From Peribacillus asahii (GTDB lineage Bacteria; Bacillota; Bacilli; Bacillales; DSM-1321): DNA of 64,000 nt. Below, piece by piece: positions 44,656 to 56,384 of this stretch. The notes beneath the pieces were generated by a model, which worked only from the letters and a program-made list of their open reading frames with translations, searched no databases and was not told the DNA's origin. Location of the stretch: assembly GCF_004006295.1 (NCBI RefSeq), contig NZ_CP026095.1, positions 4,762,183-4,826,182 of the forward strand, given 5' to 3'. How positions within the stretch are numbered: position 1 is the stretch's first letter; every line of letters begins with the position of its first letter. Made by a program: the position numbers and the translations under genes.

Positions 44656-46622
44656 TCTTTTTGTCCTCCTTCTAAGTATTCATCAATGGCTTCAAGCAAT
44701 CTTTTTTCTACTTCTTCAACAGAGCCAATTTGCTGAGCTGCTGCATTCGTAAGATGGCCGCCTCCATTCAACATTTCCATAATCACTTGAACGTTAATAT
44801 CACCAAGTGAGCGGGCGCTGATCCCAACTGTGTCTTCAGAACGTTTTGCTATCACAAATGATGCTAATACTCCATCCATTGAGAGAAGTGTATCGGCTGC
44901 TTGCGCAATTAATACTTGATTATGAATGGCATTGTCTTTAGAGGTGGCAATCGCAATCCCTTGCTTATAAAAGGAAACCTCCTTAATCAACTTTGCTCGT
45001 TCAATATACGTATCAACATCTTCCTTTAAAAACTTTTGCACAAGAACAGTATCCGCTCCACGTGCCCGCAAATAAGACGCAGCATCAAACGTACGTGAGC
45101 CTGTGCGAAGTGTAAAGCTTTTCGTATCCACAATGATTCCAGCAAGCAGCGCTGTTGACTCCAGCATATCAATTTTACTTCGTTTTGGTTGATATTCAAG
45201 TAATTCGGTCACAAGCTCGGCTGTAGAAGATGCATAAGGCTCCATATAAACAAGTAAAGAATGATTAATGAACTCTTCGCCACGACGATGATGATCAATC
45301 ACAACTACTTTATCGATGCGGTTTAACACGCGCTCATCCATCACCATCGATGGCTTATGTGTATCCACTACAACAAGCAATGTTTCATCCGTAACCATCT
45401 CTAATACTTCATCTGGTGAAATAAAGCGTGTATATAATTCCGGCTTATTTTCAATTTCAGCCATTAAACGACGAACACTATTATCGAGCTGTTGTCGATC
45501 AATGACAATATATCCATCGCGCTCATTCATTTGAGCTACTTTTAAAATCCCAATCGCTGATCCAATTGCATCCATATCGGGATTTTTATGGCCCATAACA
45601 ATCACTTTATCACTTTCAAGTACCATGTCCTTTAAAGCGTGAGAAATAACGCGAGCCCGCACTCTTGTGCGCTTCTCCATCGGGTTTGTTTTACCGCCAA
45701 AGAATTTTACTTTTCCATTTGACTGCTTAATTGCAACTTGGTCTCCACCACGGCTTAATGCCAAATCTAAGCTTGATTGAGCAAGGGCCCCTAGCTCAGG
45801 TAAAGATGAAACTCCAGAACCAACACCAATACTTAAAGTTAGCGGAACATTTTGCTTCGCTGTCGTTTCGCGAATCTCATCTAATATTGTAAACTTTCCT
45901 TTTTCTAACTGATGAAGAATATTTTCATTAAAGACCGTTATAAAACGCTCAGATGATGTTCGTTTCAAAAACACGCCATTTTCTTTTGCCCACTTATCAA
46001 GCAAAGAAGTAACTAAACTATTCAAGCTGCTTTTACGTTGGTCGTCCATGCCCTGTGTTAACTCATCATAGTTATCTAAATAAATCGTTGCAATAACCGT
46101 TCTTTCATCTTCATACGTTTTTTCTATTTCTACTTGCTCTGTCACATCGAAGAAATACAGTAATCGTTCATCTCGTTTATGAATGACTTTAAATTTACGC
46201 TCGTTTAATGTCACTATGTCCATCTCAATTTCTTGCTTTACAAGCGGGACAAGAGACTCTGCGACATCATACAGCGACCTTCCTGCGAGCGAATCCTCGG
46301 CAAAGCAAGACGCTAAAAATGGATTTGTCCATTCGATATAATAATCTTCATTAATTAACATAATCCCAATCGGCATTTCTAATAAGGCTTCCTCACCGAC
46401 TTTCTTTAATCGGTAAGATAAGGTTGTAATATACTCTTCTGTTCGACGTTGATGCAGAATCATTTTTTTTATCGTCAAATAAAATAAGCCTGATACGACA
46501 ACTACTCCAATAGCTGCGATTATCCAATTATAATACGCAAACATACCTATACATAAAACAGCGACAATAAACAGCCCATACAATGGAGATCGTATCGAAC
46601 GCTCCTTAAAAAAAGATGGCAT
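44652..46622 (-). CDS. gdpP: Cyclic-di-AMP phosphodiesterase GdpP
   Basis: 656 residues from the ATG at 46622 (AGGAGCTG upstream). Two N-terminal membrane helices, a degenerate heme-binding PAS domain (about 75-150), a degenerate GGDEF domain ([23 protein letters not shown]) and a DHH-DHHA1 phosphodiesterase ([44 protein letters not shown]). It hydrolyses c-di-AMP and so affects potassium, wall and beta-lactam responses. It lies in the conserved yybS-gdpP-rplI order. Confidence 0.97.
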   Translation of the reverse strand: MPSFFKERSIRSPLYGLFIVAVLCIGMFAYYNWIIAAIGVVVVSGLFYLTIKKMILHQRRTEEYITTLSYRLKKVGEEALLEMPIGIMLINEDYYIEWTNPFLASCFAEDSLAGRSLYDVAESLVPLVKQEIEMDIVTLNERKFKVIHKRDERLLYFFDVTEQVEIEKTYEDERTVIATIYLDNYDELTQGMDDQRKSSLNSLVTSLLDKWAKENGVFLKRTSSERFITVFNENILHQLEKGKFTILDEIRETTAKQNVPLTLSIGVGSGVSSLPELGALAQSSLDLALSRGGDQVAIKQSNGKVKFFGGKTNPMEKRTRVRARVISHALKDMVLESDKVIVMGHKNPDMDAIGSAIGILKVAQMNERDGYIVIDRQQLDNSVRRLMAEIENKPELYTRFISPDEVLEMVTDETLLVVVDTHKPSMVMDERVLNRIDKVVVIDHHRRGEEFINHSLLVYMEPYASSTAELVTELLEYQPKRSKIDMLESTALLAGIIVDTKSFTLRTGSRTFDAASYLRARGADTVLVQKFLKEDVDTYIERAKLIKEVSFYKQGIAIATSKDNAIHNQVLIAQAADTLLSMDGVLASFVIAKRSEDTVGISARSLGDINVQVIMEMLNGGGHLTNAAAQQIGSVEEVEKRLLEAIDEYLEGGQKE

Positions 46623-46657
46623 AATTTCAGCTCCTAAAAGCATCTGGTTTACTAAGG

Positions 46658-47599
46658 CTACTTCGACTTCGTAATTGCCTCACGAAATGGAAATCCTAAA
46701 TCTATTATACCTAATATCCGGACGATAGTAAGGAAAATCGGATTTAGTAACGATACAACGGTAATTAAAATAGGTACAAATTTTCCCCAACCTTTCACGT
46801 AACTTATATAAAAAATAAGTGAAAAGCCTTGTAAAAGGATAAATAATTGCAAAATAAACATCAAATTTAATATCGCCATATTCACATAGCTATGATCATC
46901 CGTATTCATGAAAAAAGTAGCTACAAGTATAATTAAATAATACCATAAAATACTTTTGGGCAGACGAAGTTCACGAAAAAGCGGCCATTTCACCACTTTG
47001 TCACTAAATCGCTTGATAAACGGTTGAGAAGCTAGAATGAATATATACGCCATTACCATGGCAGAAATAACTAGCATACTTGGAATCATCATTGGAATCA
47101 TCTCAATCGAATCACGCATTTGCTGCTTCATATCATCTGTTACATTTTGCCCAAGCATATCCATCATATCAAAGGATGTTTCCATCGATTCCTCAACCAT
47201 CGTTAACGTTTCATCTACTACATTCATGTCTAATATGATATTCGTGGCAATAAGGATGAGTAAACTCCCGGCTGTAAAAGCAAGAACTGAACTAATAAAC
47301 ATCTGAATCGTTGATTTATTATGTTTTACATGATATCCGATAACGATTCCCATTACTCCCGTTAACAAAACGGTAGGCAAGGATAAAATAGTTCCAATAA
47401 TGATCCCCAGTACAGAGGCCACAGCTAAAAATCCGATTGACCAAGAAATGCTTTCTTTAATCATTACTAATACAAAAGGGATGGGTAACAAGAAAAAAGT
47501 AATCATTCCTAGGAACGGGATATGTATCGTTATAAATAATAAAATACTGTACAGAGCTAAAAGCATACCGCCTTCAGCAATTTTCTTTCCTTTATTCAA
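46658..47599 (-). CDS. yybS: YybS-family membrane protein (DUF2232)
   Basis: 313 residues with about eight membrane segments, starting MNKGKKIAEGGMLLALYSIL. The DUF2232 family is invariably near gdpP-rplI in Bacillales; the S-component-like fold hints at transport, but the role is not known. AGGATGTGAAGG precedes the start. Confidence 0.9.
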   Translation of the reverse strand: MNKGKKIAEGGMLLALYSILLFITIHIPFLGMITFFLLPIPFVLVMIKESISWSIGFLAVASVLGIIIGTILSLPTVLLTGVMGIVIGYHVKHNKSTIQMFISSVLAFTAGSLLILIATNIILDMNVVDETLTMVEESMETSFDMMDMLGQNVTDDMKQQMRDSIEMIPMMIPSMLVISAMVMAYIFILASQPFIKRFSDKVVKWPLFRELRLPKSILWYYLIILVATFFMNTDDHSYVNMAILNLMFILQLFILLQGFSLIFYISYVKGWGKFVPILITVVSLLNPIFLTIVRILGIIDLGFPFREAITKSK

Positions 47600-47826
47600 T
47601 CCTTCACATCCTCTCCATCAAACATATTTTCTTATGTACCGCTTTTATTGTAGCTGTTTCTACTATAGAATTTCAAACATCGCTTATATTCCCCTTTTTT
47701 AAACCATAACTTGATTCCATAATTTTATTGATAAGAGGGCTTAAGCGATAAAACATTCTAAAAAGAGAACCGCATAATTTGATTGTATTCAAATTGATGA
47801 TTTGATTAGGAAGCACCATATCCTCC

Positions 47827-47919
47827 TCAAAAATTAGCTCCAACGATGATTAGGAGGATAAATAAAACAGCTACACATGCAAAACCTCCGCCAACTCCAA
47901 AGCTATTACCATTTGGCAT
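47827..47919 (-). CDS. YjcZ-family small sporulation peptide
   Basis: 30 residues: a glycine-rich head (MPNGNSFGVGGGFA) and a hydrophobic helix CVAVLFILLIIVGANF. This composition and the VLFILLIIVG core are those of YjcZ/SscA-type peptides of spore formers, probably membrane or coat components of the spore. AAGGAG precedes the ATG at 10 nt. It sits alone between yybS and rpsR. Confidence 0.85.
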   Translation of the reverse strand: MPNGNSFGVGGGFACVAVLFILLIIVGANF

Positions 47920-48040
47920 AGTAAATCATCTCCTTGTTTTTAAGGAGGTATTTACTATAGGTTGTATCATGTTATGCTTTACCTAGATAAATATCACACC
48001 TGCATGTACACAATATGATTTAACAAATCTTAGCTTATAA

Positions 48041-48078
48041 AAAAAGGCACATTAGGAAAACTCCCAATGTGCCTTTTT
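48041..48078 (-). terminator. Terminator of rpsF-ssb-rpsR operon
   Basis: AAAAAGGCACATT (48041-48053) pairs with AATGTGCCTTTTT (48066-48078), right after the rpsR stop. Confidence 0.92.
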
Positions 48079-48085
48079 ATTTGAA

Positions 48086-48346
<261 letters not shown>

Positions 48347-48364
48347 TTAGTATCTTCAAATGTA

Positions 48365-48889
48365 TTAGAATGGAAGATCATCATCGGAAATATCGATTGT
48401 TTTACCGTCATTTGCGAATGGATCATCATCTACACGAGTGAAGTTATCATTGTTGCGTTGATTCTGATTTGGATTTGAATTTCCTCCAAACGGATTATCA
48501 TAGTTGTTATCGTTATAACTTCTTTGAGATCCGTAAGAACCGCCTTCATTTCTTCCACCCGCTGAACTGCTTCGTGGTTCAAGGAATTGAACGCTATCAG
48601 CTACAATCTCTGTTACATATACGCGTTTGCCGTCTTGTCCCTCATAATTACGTGTTTGGATACGTCCATCCACGCCAGCTAAACTACCTTTTTTCAAATA
48701 GTTTGCTACATTTTCTGCAGGTTTACGCCAAACTACACAATTAATGAAATCCGCATCACGATCACCTTGCTGGTTCGAAAACGTTCGATTAACAGCTAAA
48801 GTAAAGGTAGCTACAGGTACTCCATTTGGTGTATATCGCAAATCAGGATCTTTCGTTAAGCGACCTACTAAAACTACGCGATTCATCAT
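48365..48889 (-). CDS. ssb: Single-stranded DNA-binding protein
   Basis: 174 residues from the ATG at 48889 (AGGGG upstream; another ATG follows at 48886). OB fold: [40 protein letters not shown] and [17 protein letters not shown]. The tail is Gly/Asn/Asp-rich and ends in the partner-binding tip DISDDDLPF. It coats single-stranded DNA at forks. It lies between rpsF and rpsR as in other Bacillus. Confidence 0.97.
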   Translation of the reverse strand: MMNRVVLVGRLTKDPDLRYTPNGVPVATFTLAVNRTFSNQQGDRDADFINCVVWRKPAENVANYLKKGSLAGVDGRIQTRNYEGQDGKRVYVTEIVADSVQFLEPRSSSAGGRNEGGSYGSQRSYNDNNYDNPFGGNSNPNQNQRNNDNFTRVDDDPFANDGKTIDISDDDLPF

Positions 48890-48917
48890 CAGAATCAACC
48901 CCTACATTACCGAATAT

Positions 48918-48933
48918 GCCTCACGTGAAACAT
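48918..48933. promoter_or_regulatory. parS-like site between rpsF and ssb
   Basis: TGCCTCACGTGAAACA matches the parS consensus TGTTTCACGTGAAACA at 14 of 16 positions, in a non-coding gap about 15 kb from oriC. It may be a secondary Spo0J loading site. Confidence 0.45.
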
Positions 48934-48960
48934 ATTGTGGAATTTATATTAAATGTTAAA

Positions 48961-49248
48961 TTAAGCTTCAACTTTTGTTGCCATGTGGCGAATGATGTCT
49001 TCGCTGATTTTTGCAAGACGATCAAATTCTTGAATCGCAGCTGCATTAGAATCAGTTTTAACAAGTACGTAGTAACCGTCACGGAAATCATTGATTTCGT
49101 AAGCAAGACGACGTTTACCCCATTCTTTAGCTTCTACTGTTTCCGCTCCATTGTCAGTAAGGATTGTGTTGAAACGTTCAACTAAAGCTTTTTTAGCCTC
49201 TTCCTCAATGTTTGGACGGATGATGTACATAATTTCGTATTTTCTCAT
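48961..49248 (-). CDS. rpsF: 30S ribosomal protein S6
   Basis: 95 residues from [20 protein letters not shown], with AAAGGAGGTGACAG upstream. [20 protein letters not shown] is typical. First gene of the rpsF-ssb-rpsR operon. A structured leader upstream suggests feedback by the S6:S18 complex. Confidence 0.98.
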   Translation of the reverse strand: MRKYEIMYIIRPNIEEEAKKALVERFNTILTDNGAETVEAKEWGKRRLAYEINDFRDGYYVLVKTDSNAAAIQEFDRLAKISEDIIRHMATKVEA

Positions 49249-49254
49249 CACTGT

Positions 49255-49300
49255 CACCTCCTTTTGGTCTAAGCGGCCCAATTGGGCAAGGAGCAATTAT
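49255..49300 (-). promoter_or_regulatory. Candidate S6:S18 autoregulatory leader of rpsF
   Basis: On the minus strand the leader contains GCTCCTTGCCCAATTGGGCC followed by GCTTAGACC. GCCCAATTGGGC is a tight hairpin next to CCG, the features of the S6:S18-binding leader element found before rpsF in many bacteria. It was recognised by eye, not by covariance search. Confidence 0.5.
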
Positions 49301-49430
49301 TTATAATTACTCACAAGATAAGATTATAGCATGTTTTTTCAGGCTTTGCAACGAACAAAAGTGAAAGTGCTCAAACTAGACGAATCGATACTATGTTTTT
49401 ACCTCTACATTCATATTAATACAAGAATCA

Positions 49431-49463
49431 AAAATGGATTCCCCAAAAAGGAAATCCATTTTT
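49431..49463 (-). terminator. Terminator after ychF
   Basis: AAAATGGATT pairs with AATCCATTTT around a loop of about 13 nt; T-rich on the minus-strand side. Confidence 0.8.
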
Positions 49464-49472
49464 ATCTAGTTA

Positions 49473-50573
49473 TTAAACGTTAAAACGGAAATGGATGACA
49501 TCGCCGTCTTGAACAACATAATCTTTACCCTCTAAGCGAACTTTTCCTGCTTCTTTTGCCGCATTGTGACTGCCCGCTGCTAACAAGTCTTCGTAAGCAA
49601 CCGTTTCTGCACGGATAAATCCACGTTCAAAATCTGTATGAATAATACCAGCACATTGTGGAGCCTTCATGCCTTTACGGAATGTCCATGCACGAACCTC
49701 TTGTACACCAGCTGTGAAGTATGTTGCAAGACCAAGCAAATGGTAGGAAGCACGAATTAATTGATCTAAACCAGACTCTTCAATGCCTAGCTCAGATAAG
49801 AACATCGCTTTCTCTTCCCCATCAAGCTCTGAAATCTCTTCTTCAATTTTTGCACAAACTACAATTACTTCTGCACCTTCATTAGCTGCATATTCGCGAA
49901 CTTGCTGTACATATTCGTTTTCAGACGGATCAGCAATTTCATCTTCACTTACGTTTGCCACATATAGCATTGGTTTGATTGTTAATAAGTGCATTCCTTT
50001 AACCACTTTTGATTGCTCTTCTGTAAACTCGACCGTACGAGCTGGCTTTTCTGCCTCTAGCGCTTCTTTTAGAGCAACAAGAATTTCATGCTCGAACATA
50101 GCATCTTTATCTTTTTGCTTTGCCATTTTTGCTACTCGCTCAATTCGTTTATCAACAGATTCCAAGTCAGCAAGAATTAACTCAAGATTAATAACTTGAA
50201 TATCATCAATTGGATCAACCTTACCTGATACGTGTGTAATATTTTCGTCTGCAAAACAACGAACAACCTGACAAATCGCATCCACTTGACGAATATGCGA
50301 AAGGAATTTATTTCCTAGTCCTTCCCCTTTACTTGCTCCTTTTACAATCCCAGCAATATCCGTGAATTCAAAAGCAGTTGGTACAACTTTCTTTGGTTGT
50401 ACAAGTTCCGTTAGTTTTTGTAAACGATGATCAGGTACTTCTACAATACCGACATTTGGGTCGATTGTACAAAAAGGATAGTTAGCAGATTCTGCACCTG
50501 CTTGTGTAATTGCATTAAACAATGTCGATTTACCTACGTTCGGCAAACCAACGATACCAGCTGTTAAAGCCAT
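49473..50573 (-). CDS. ychF: Redox-regulated ATPase YchF (OLA1 family)
   Basis: 366 residues: P-loop GIVGLPNVGKSTLFNAITQA, DIAGIVKGASKGEGLGNKFL and SHIRQVDAICQVVRCF, then a C-terminal TGS domain (TFRKGMKAPQCAGIIHTDFE). The family prefers ATP and binds ribosomes; its exact role is unsettled. AGGAGTG precedes the ATG. Confidence 0.97.
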   Translation of the reverse strand: MALTAGIVGLPNVGKSTLFNAITQAGAESANYPFCTIDPNVGIVEVPDHRLQKLTELVQPKKVVPTAFEFTDIAGIVKGASKGEGLGNKFLSHIRQVDAICQVVRCFADENITHVSGKVDPIDDIQVINLELILADLESVDKRIERVAKMAKQKDKDAMFEHEILVALKEALEAEKPARTVEFTEEQSKVVKGMHLLTIKPMLYVANVSEDEIADPSENEYVQQVREYAANEGAEVIVVCAKIEEEISELDGEEKAMFLSELGIEESGLDQLIRASYHLLGLATYFTAGVQEVRAWTFRKGMKAPQCAGIIHTDFERGFIRAETVAYEDLLAAGSHNAAKEAGKVRLEGKDYVVQDGDVIHFRFNV

Positions 50574-50681
50574 TTATCTTCACTCCTCTAAATTACGAAC
50601 TTAAACCTTTCCCAATTATAGATTTCACATTATAAAAAGACAACCCTATTCCTAGGGTAGACTACACTATCTCCATAAAAA

Positions 50682-50704
50682 AAGCATGATTATTCCTCAT
50701 GCTT
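50682..50704 (-). terminator. Terminator overlapping the end of the DUF951 gene
   Basis: AAGCATGA (50682-50689) pairs with TCATGCTT (50697-50704); on the minus strand TTTTTTTAT follows. The stem includes the last codons of the gene. Confidence 0.8.
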
Positions 50705-50893
50705 CAATAAAACTTTTTTCATTTTTTTAACAAACTCTCGTCTTGGCAGCATTACACTATGGCCGCATCCCTCACACTTTATACGAATGTCCATTCCTAA
50801 ACGGATAATCTTCCACTTATTCACACCGCAAGGGTGTGGCTTTTTCATTTCTACAACATCATATAGTGCAAATTCTTTCTCTTCCATGCTCAC
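50690..50893 (-). CDS. DUF951 family protein
   Basis: 67 residues: YDVVEMKKPHPCGVNKWKII, then MDIRIKCEGCGHSVMLPRRE and FVKKMKKVL. The single Cys before Gly and the CEGCG pair could bind zinc. The family is widespread in Firmicutes next to ychF, with no known function. It overlaps the MscS gene by 4 nt (ATGA). Confidence 0.92.
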   Translation of the reverse strand: MSMEEKEFALYDVVEMKKPHPCGVNKWKIIRLGMDIRIKCEGCGHSVMLPRREFVKKMKKVLLKHEE

Positions 50894-51744
50894 ACCGATC
50901 CTTCCTCGCCACTATTTAACGTCGATTTTATGCCAAACTCATCTAAAACAGGCCTTAATTCTTTCCTAATCAAACGACTTACTTCATCTTGCTTGGTTGG
51001 TTTCGTTTCCGTAGTAATTCTAAGAACAATTTCACCCGATTCAAGTATTTCACTTTCTTCAAGCTCCAGTACTTTCACAATTTCATCTGCTTTTCTTTCT
51101 AACTGACTTAATTTCTCATATATAAGCTTCTCAGCTAATTCAAGCCGATCATCATTCACGATAGTCATATCTACAATAGACACGCTATTTAAAATCGAGT
51201 AGTTCGTCACTTGAAGGATACTTCCATTCGGAATAAGATGTAACTCTCCTGTCTTACTTTTCAACTTTGTCGTTCGCAGTCCGATTTCAAGGACTTCACC
51301 TTCAAACGTATTAATTTTAATATAATCTCCTACGGAAAATTGATCTTCAAAAATAACAAAAAAACCGGAAATTACATCTTTGACCAAGCTTTGCGCCCCA
51401 AAACCAACAGCAAGTCCAACAATCCCCGCTCCGGCAAGCAATCCTTTTACAGCAAATCCACAGTACTCTAGAATCATAATGGCAGATATAAAATAAATTA
51501 TGTATGTAATAATATTTTCTAGTAATTTTAATAACGTCGTTTCTCTTCGTTCATTTGTCCGAAGTGGACTTTTTGCTCGAACAAGAAAAATATTACGAAG
51601 TGTCTTTTTTGCCACTGTAATTATGACCTTTGATAACACCAATACAAGGATAATTTTAATAATCGTGTCTGTTAGGGCTATCCATGTCGCCTCGTTTGAA
51701 ATTTTATCCATAAATTGATTATACATACGCACTGAATAATCCAT
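50890..51744 (-). CDS. Small-conductance mechanosensitive channel (MscS family)
   Basis: 284 residues. Membrane helices at about 24-45 and 72-92 and a pore helix (GLLAGAGIVGLAVGFGAQSL) precede the beta domain FVIFEDQFSVGDYIKINTFE and a cytoplasmic alpha/beta domain. It releases solutes on osmotic downshock. It is coupled to the DUF951 gene downstream, an arrangement common in Bacillus near ychF. Confidence 0.94.
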   Translation of the reverse strand: MDYSVRMYNQFMDKISNEATWIALTDTIIKIILVLVLSKVIITVAKKTLRNIFLVRAKSPLRTNERRETTLLKLLENIITYIIYFISAIMILEYCGFAVKGLLAGAGIVGLAVGFGAQSLVKDVISGFFVIFEDQFSVGDYIKINTFEGEVLEIGLRTTKLKSKTGELHLIPNGSILQVTNYSILNSVSIVDMTIVNDDRLELAEKLIYEKLSQLERKADEIVKVLELEESEILESGEIVLRITTETKPTKQDEVSRLIRKELRPVLDEFGIKSTLNSGEEGSV

Positions 51745-52022
51745 ACATTCCCACCTATCTCTTTCAATAAAACGATCTATATTATTTTATCATCAATAAA
51801 CTCTTTTTCTACAAAAAGCTATACACAATAACATAGTAAAACGATATTTTTTTATAAGCACGCAGGAATATATCAGGATTTTCTTTAATATATATTATAG
51901 GATATTCTTAATAAAGAACATACACTTCTACTTAACATCCCTCATTTTAACTACTTGTACGTATAATTTTCCATTTTCTACCGTATACTGATTACTAATC
52001 ATTTTAGAAAGGAGTGGGGCCT

Positions 52023-52652
52023 ATGACGATAAATTCTAGTATATTTAATCATGACAATAGACTGAGCCGCATTCTACACGAGGACTCAGATGCATCATAC
52101 AAAATATCAAAAGAATTACTAAATCTTCTTCCTAAAGAAAAACTCCAACCCATTGTCTTTGTATGCATCGGTACAGATCGTTCAACAGGTGATTCTCTTG
52201 GCCCACTAGTTGGCACACTTTTAAAAGAAAAAAAGACGTCTACCTCTTCCTTCTATGTATACGGTACGTTAGCAGAACCCATTCATGCCATGAATTTAGA
52301 GGAAAAGTTAGCGGAAATTGAGAAGTTGCATACTAATCCATTTATTATTGGAATTGACGCTTGTCTCGGTAAAGTAAGAAGTGTTGGCATCGTCCAAATT
52401 GGAGAGGGGCCTGTTAAACCAGGGGCTGGAGTTAATAAGGAGCTACCATCTGTCGGTCATGCCCATATTACAGGAATCGTAAATGTTAGTGGGTTTATGG
52501 AGTTCATGGTTTTACAAAATACCCGCTTAAACCTTGTACTAAATATGGCTAAAACAATTGCAGATGGCATTCACTCCACCCATCTTCAATTCAACCTCAA
52601 ACATAATTTTCAACCACTTCCTTGGTCCATCAATCAAGAAAAAACGTTATAA
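52023..52652 (+). CDS. yyaC: Spore protease YyaC
   Basis: 209 residues from the ATG at 52023, with AAAGGAG 9 nt upstream; a GTG at 52014 is too close to that site. IVFVCIGTDRSTGDSLGPLV and IIGIDACLGKVRSVGIVQIG, then PGAGVNKELPSVGHAHITGI form the YyaC hydrogenase-maturation-protease-like fold (relative of GPR). It is expressed in sporulating cells in B. subtilis. It is one of the few plus-strand genes in this conserved block. Confidence 0.95.
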   Translation: MTINSSIFNHDNRLSRILHEDSDASYKISKELLNLLPKEKLQPIVFVCIGTDRSTGDSLGPLVGTLLKEKKTSTSSFYVYGTLAEPIHAMNLEEKLAEIEKLHTNPFIIGIDACLGKVRSVGIVQIGEGPVKPGAGVNKELPSVGHAHITGIVNVSGFMEFMVLQNTRLNLVLNMAKTIADGIHSTHLQFNLKHNFQPLPWSINQEKTL

Positions 52653-52703
52653 ACGAAAAACGTGAGCAGTTTTACCCACTCACGTAACACATTCAATGAT
52701 TCC

Positions 52704-52745
52704 AAAAAGGGAAGGCGTGGGAAGTCCCCGTCTTTCCTTTTTTTC
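52704..52745 (+). terminator. Terminator after yyaC
   Basis: AAAAAGGGAAGGCG pairs, with small mismatches, with CGTCTTTCCTTTTTTT. A smaller stem CGTGAG/CTCACG lies just before at 52659-52686. Confidence 0.8.
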
Positions 52746-52804
52746 ATGGCTATCATTAATGAATATTGTTGATTGATACATTTTTTTACAGAACCTTTTT
52801 CATA

Positions 52805-53509
52805 TTATAAAAATAAATAAACAAACGATACAAATATACCAACGACTAGCATTCCAGGTAACAGGTTAGCGGCTCTAATTTTGGTTAATCCCATAATATT
52901 CAGTCCAATAACAGCAATCATTAATCCGCCTGTAGCTGTCATTTCAGCAATAAACATGTCCATCAACCCAGATGGAATCCACCGATCAATTTGTGTTGCT
53001 AAAAGGGCAATAACCCCCTCATACAAAATAATAGGGATGACTGAAAACAAAACGCCGATCCCTAATGTACTCGAAAGAATAATCGCTGTAAAGCCATCAA
53101 TAATGGCCTTTGTAATTAACACTGTATGATCATTCCGAATTCCACTATCTAAGGCGCCTAAAATAGACATGGCTCCAATACAAAAGATGAGCGTTGCTGT
53201 CACAAACCCTTGTGAAATAGACGTTCCCTCTGTTTGTTTCATTTTACTTTCAATCCATTTTCCTAACGCATTTAAATGCTTCTCTATATCAATCCATTCT
53301 CCAATGACCGCTCCGATTACAATACTTAAAATAACAATTAAATATTGTTCACTTTTAAAGGTCATTTGTAATCCCATAACAGCGACCGCTAAACCAATCC
53401 CACTCATCACGGTTTCTTTCACTTTTTCAGGGATATTTTGTAGAAACCTACCAACAATTGCTCCAATAGCAATACATGCTGCATTCACTAATGTTCCTAA
53501 TAAGACCAT
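52805..53509 (-). CDS. DUF554 family membrane protein (YqgA-like)
   Basis: 234 residues with about seven membrane segments: GTLVNAACIAIGAIVGRFLQ at the N-terminus and GALDSGIRNDHTVLITKAII typical of the family. Function is unknown. It follows spo0J by 20 bp on the same strand, so it may be co-transcribed with soj-spo0J. Confidence 0.92.
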   Translation of the reverse strand: MVLLGTLVNAACIAIGAIVGRFLQNIPEKVKETVMSGIGLAVAVMGLQMTFKSEQYLIVILSIVIGAVIGEWIDIEKHLNALGKWIESKMKQTEGTSISQGFVTATLIFCIGAMSILGALDSGIRNDHTVLITKAIIDGFTAIILSSTLGIGVLFSVIPIILYEGVIALLATQIDRWIPSGLMDMFIAEMTATGGLMIAVIGLNIMGLTKIRAANLLPGMLVVGIFVSFVYLFL

Positions 53510-53529
53510 AATCTCTCCGCCAGTTGTTA

Positions 53530-54385
53530 TTATCCATTCTCTTGATTAATTAATTCTAATATACGAGTTAAATCTTCTTGAGAGAAAAACTCAATTTCAA
53601 TTTTTCCTTTTTTCTTACTTTGCTTAATTGTCACGGTTGTCCCTAATTTCTCACGAAGATTCGTTTCATACTCTTTGATAAAAATATCCTTTTTCGTTTG
53701 CTCTTTCTTCTTTGTTTCACGTGAAACGCCCTCATTTAATTGCTGAATGTATCGTTCTAGTTGACGAACATTCATCTTTTCTTGCATCACCTTTGAAACA
53801 ACTATATTTAATTTCTCTTTTTTCTTTAAAGAAAGCAAGGCTCGTCCATGTCCCATTGAAATCTTGCCTTCTGAAATATAATTTCGAATTTCTTCCGGCA
53901 ATGTTAGTAGTCGAACATGATTGGTAATATGGGGACGACTTTTCCCAAGACGCTTTGCCAGTTCATCTTGAGTGATATTTAATCGCTCTAGTAATAGTTG
54001 ATAAGCAAATGCTTCTTCAATTGGATTTAAATCTTCTCTTTGCAAATTTTCTAAAATAGCAAGCTCCATCATTTGCTGCTCGCTAAATTCCCTCACCACA
54101 ACAGGTACAGTTTTTAAACCGGCCTCCGTTGCTGCACGGTATCGCCTTTCACCGACAACAATCTCATAGCCTTTAATACTTTTTCGGGCAATGATGGGCT
54201 GCAAAATACCATGTACAAGAATAGATTGCTTTAGTTCTTCAATTGCCTCTCCATCGAATATTTTTCTTGGCTGGTAAGGGTTCGGTCTTAATTCTTGTAA
54301 CTTCACTTCTTTAATGATTTCATCTTTTTCGACTTCAACCTTTTCAACATTATTAAACAATGCATTAATCCCTTTGCCAAGTCCT

Positions 54386-54393
<8 letters not shown>
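53530..54393 (-). CDS. spo0J: Chromosome-partitioning protein ParB (Spo0J)
   Basis: 287 residues: ARGLGKGINALFNN start, CTPase/ParB-N motif LRPNPYQPRKIFDGEAIEEL and GERRYRAATEAG, ENLQREDLNPIEEA, helix-turn-helix ITQDELAKRLGKSRPHITNH and a C-terminal dimer domain. It binds parS, spreads as a CTP-dependent clamp and loads SMC near oriC. Its own gene holds a parS site. It overlaps soj by 8 nt. Confidence 0.97.
53713..53728. promoter_or_regulatory. parS centromere site inside spo0J
   Basis: TGTTTCACGTGAAACG matches the 16-bp parS consensus at 15 positions. A parS within spo0J is the conserved, strongest site in Bacillus. Confidence 0.92.
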
Positions 54394-55147
<754 letters not shown>

Positions 55148-55331
55148 AAAGTCACCTACTTTCGACACAAATCTATCTATCTCTCTATCTATTATCTATT
55201 TTATCATGAATAATTTACTAAAATCTTATAAATATTGGTTATTTGTTAGATTACCTTTTCAGGTAGATTTGTTTTAATGACCCTTTCCTCGCTATACTAA
55301 AAAACGACATTATGCTACAGTGCGTGGTTAA

Positions 55332-55368
55332 TGAAAAAGAAGCTTGGCAATCCAAGATTACCAAGCCA
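55332..55368 (-). terminator. Terminator after noc
   Basis: On the minus strand GGCTTGGTAATC pairs with GATTGCCAAGC and TTCTTTTTC follows. Confidence 0.85.
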
Positions 55369-55376
55369 CTCGCTAT

Positions 55377-56237
55377 TTAAGGTCTTTTCTTCGGTATTTT
55401 AATCGTAAATTGATAATACTCATCGAAATCTTCTTCTTCTGTATCTACATTAATGCCATTATCTGTGACCATATTTAAAGATTGGCGAATCGTGTTGACC
55501 GCAATTCGCATATCTTTACTAAAAGCTTTACGCTTTGGCTTTGGCTTTGGTTTTTGATCAGAATTGGAGAGTAGTTTAACTACACATTCTTCTGTTTGCT
55601 TGACATTTAAACCCTTTTCGATAATTTCCTCTAAAAGCTTTACCTGCATCATCGGATTTTTCAAAGGGATTAACGAGCGGGCATGCCGTTCAGTAATTTG
55701 TTTTTGAAGAAGAGCATCTTGAACTTCTTGTGGAAGCTTAAGTAGTCGGAGCTTATTCGCAACTGTAGATTGCCCGATACCAAGTCTTTGAGCTAATGCT
55801 TCCTGGGTTAAACTATGTAATTCAATTAGCTTACCATAGGCAATAGCTTCTTCGATTGGTGTTAATTCTTCACGTTGTAAATTTTCAATTAAAGCAACGG
55901 AGGCTGTTTCAGCATCATTAAATTCTTTCACAATAACAGGGGCTTTTTCCCAGCCTAACTTCTTCATTGCACGGTAACGACGCTCACCAGCAATAATTTC
56001 AAACTTCCCTTGCTCATATTCTCTAACAACAATCGGTTGAATAATCCCATGTGTATGAATGGTTTGAGCTAGTTCAGCAATTTTCTCTTCATTAAAAACA
56101 GTTCTTGGTTGATAACGGTTAGGCACAATCTCAGAAATGGAAATTTCCCTGATGCCTTCTTGACTGCTAGGTGTCTCTATCTCTAGTTGTTCTTCCTTTT
56201 CACCAAATCCAAAGAACCGCGAAAAAGGATGCTTCAT
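55377..56237 (-). CDS. noc: Nucleoid occlusion protein Noc
   Basis: About 286 residues from [17 protein letters not shown], whose amphipathic N-terminus targets the membrane as in B. subtilis Noc. ParB-N motifs [20 protein letters not shown] and [12 protein letters not shown], then [23 protein letters not shown]. It binds NBS sites and blocks division over the nucleoid. I chose the ATG at 56237; an ATG two codons earlier is too close to AAAGGTGG. Separate from the parAB pair, it is a ParB paralogue. Confidence 0.95.
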   Translation of the reverse strand: MKHPFSRFFGFGEKEEQLEIETPSSQEGIREISISEIVPNRYQPRTVFNEEKIAELAQTIHTHGIIQPIVVREYEQGKFEIIAGERRYRAMKKLGWEKAPVIVKEFNDAETASVALIENLQREELTPIEEAIAYGKLIELHSLTQEALAQRLGIGQSTVANKLRLLKLPQEVQDALLQKQITERHARSLIPLKNPMMQVKLLEEIIEKGLNVKQTEECVVKLLSNSDQKPKPKPKRKAFSKDMRIAVNTIRQSLNMVTDNGINVDTEEEDFDEYYQFTIKIPKKRP

Positions 56238-56384
56238 CTCCATACACCACCTTTTAAAACTCCCAATTAACATATTCTCTATTAACTTGACAAGTCCTGC
56301 ATAAATTTGTCATTTCCCATTGACCTGTCTTAATAGCTAACAAAAATCGGGGCTTGTATTCGTTGAAATTTGCTAGTAATCCGC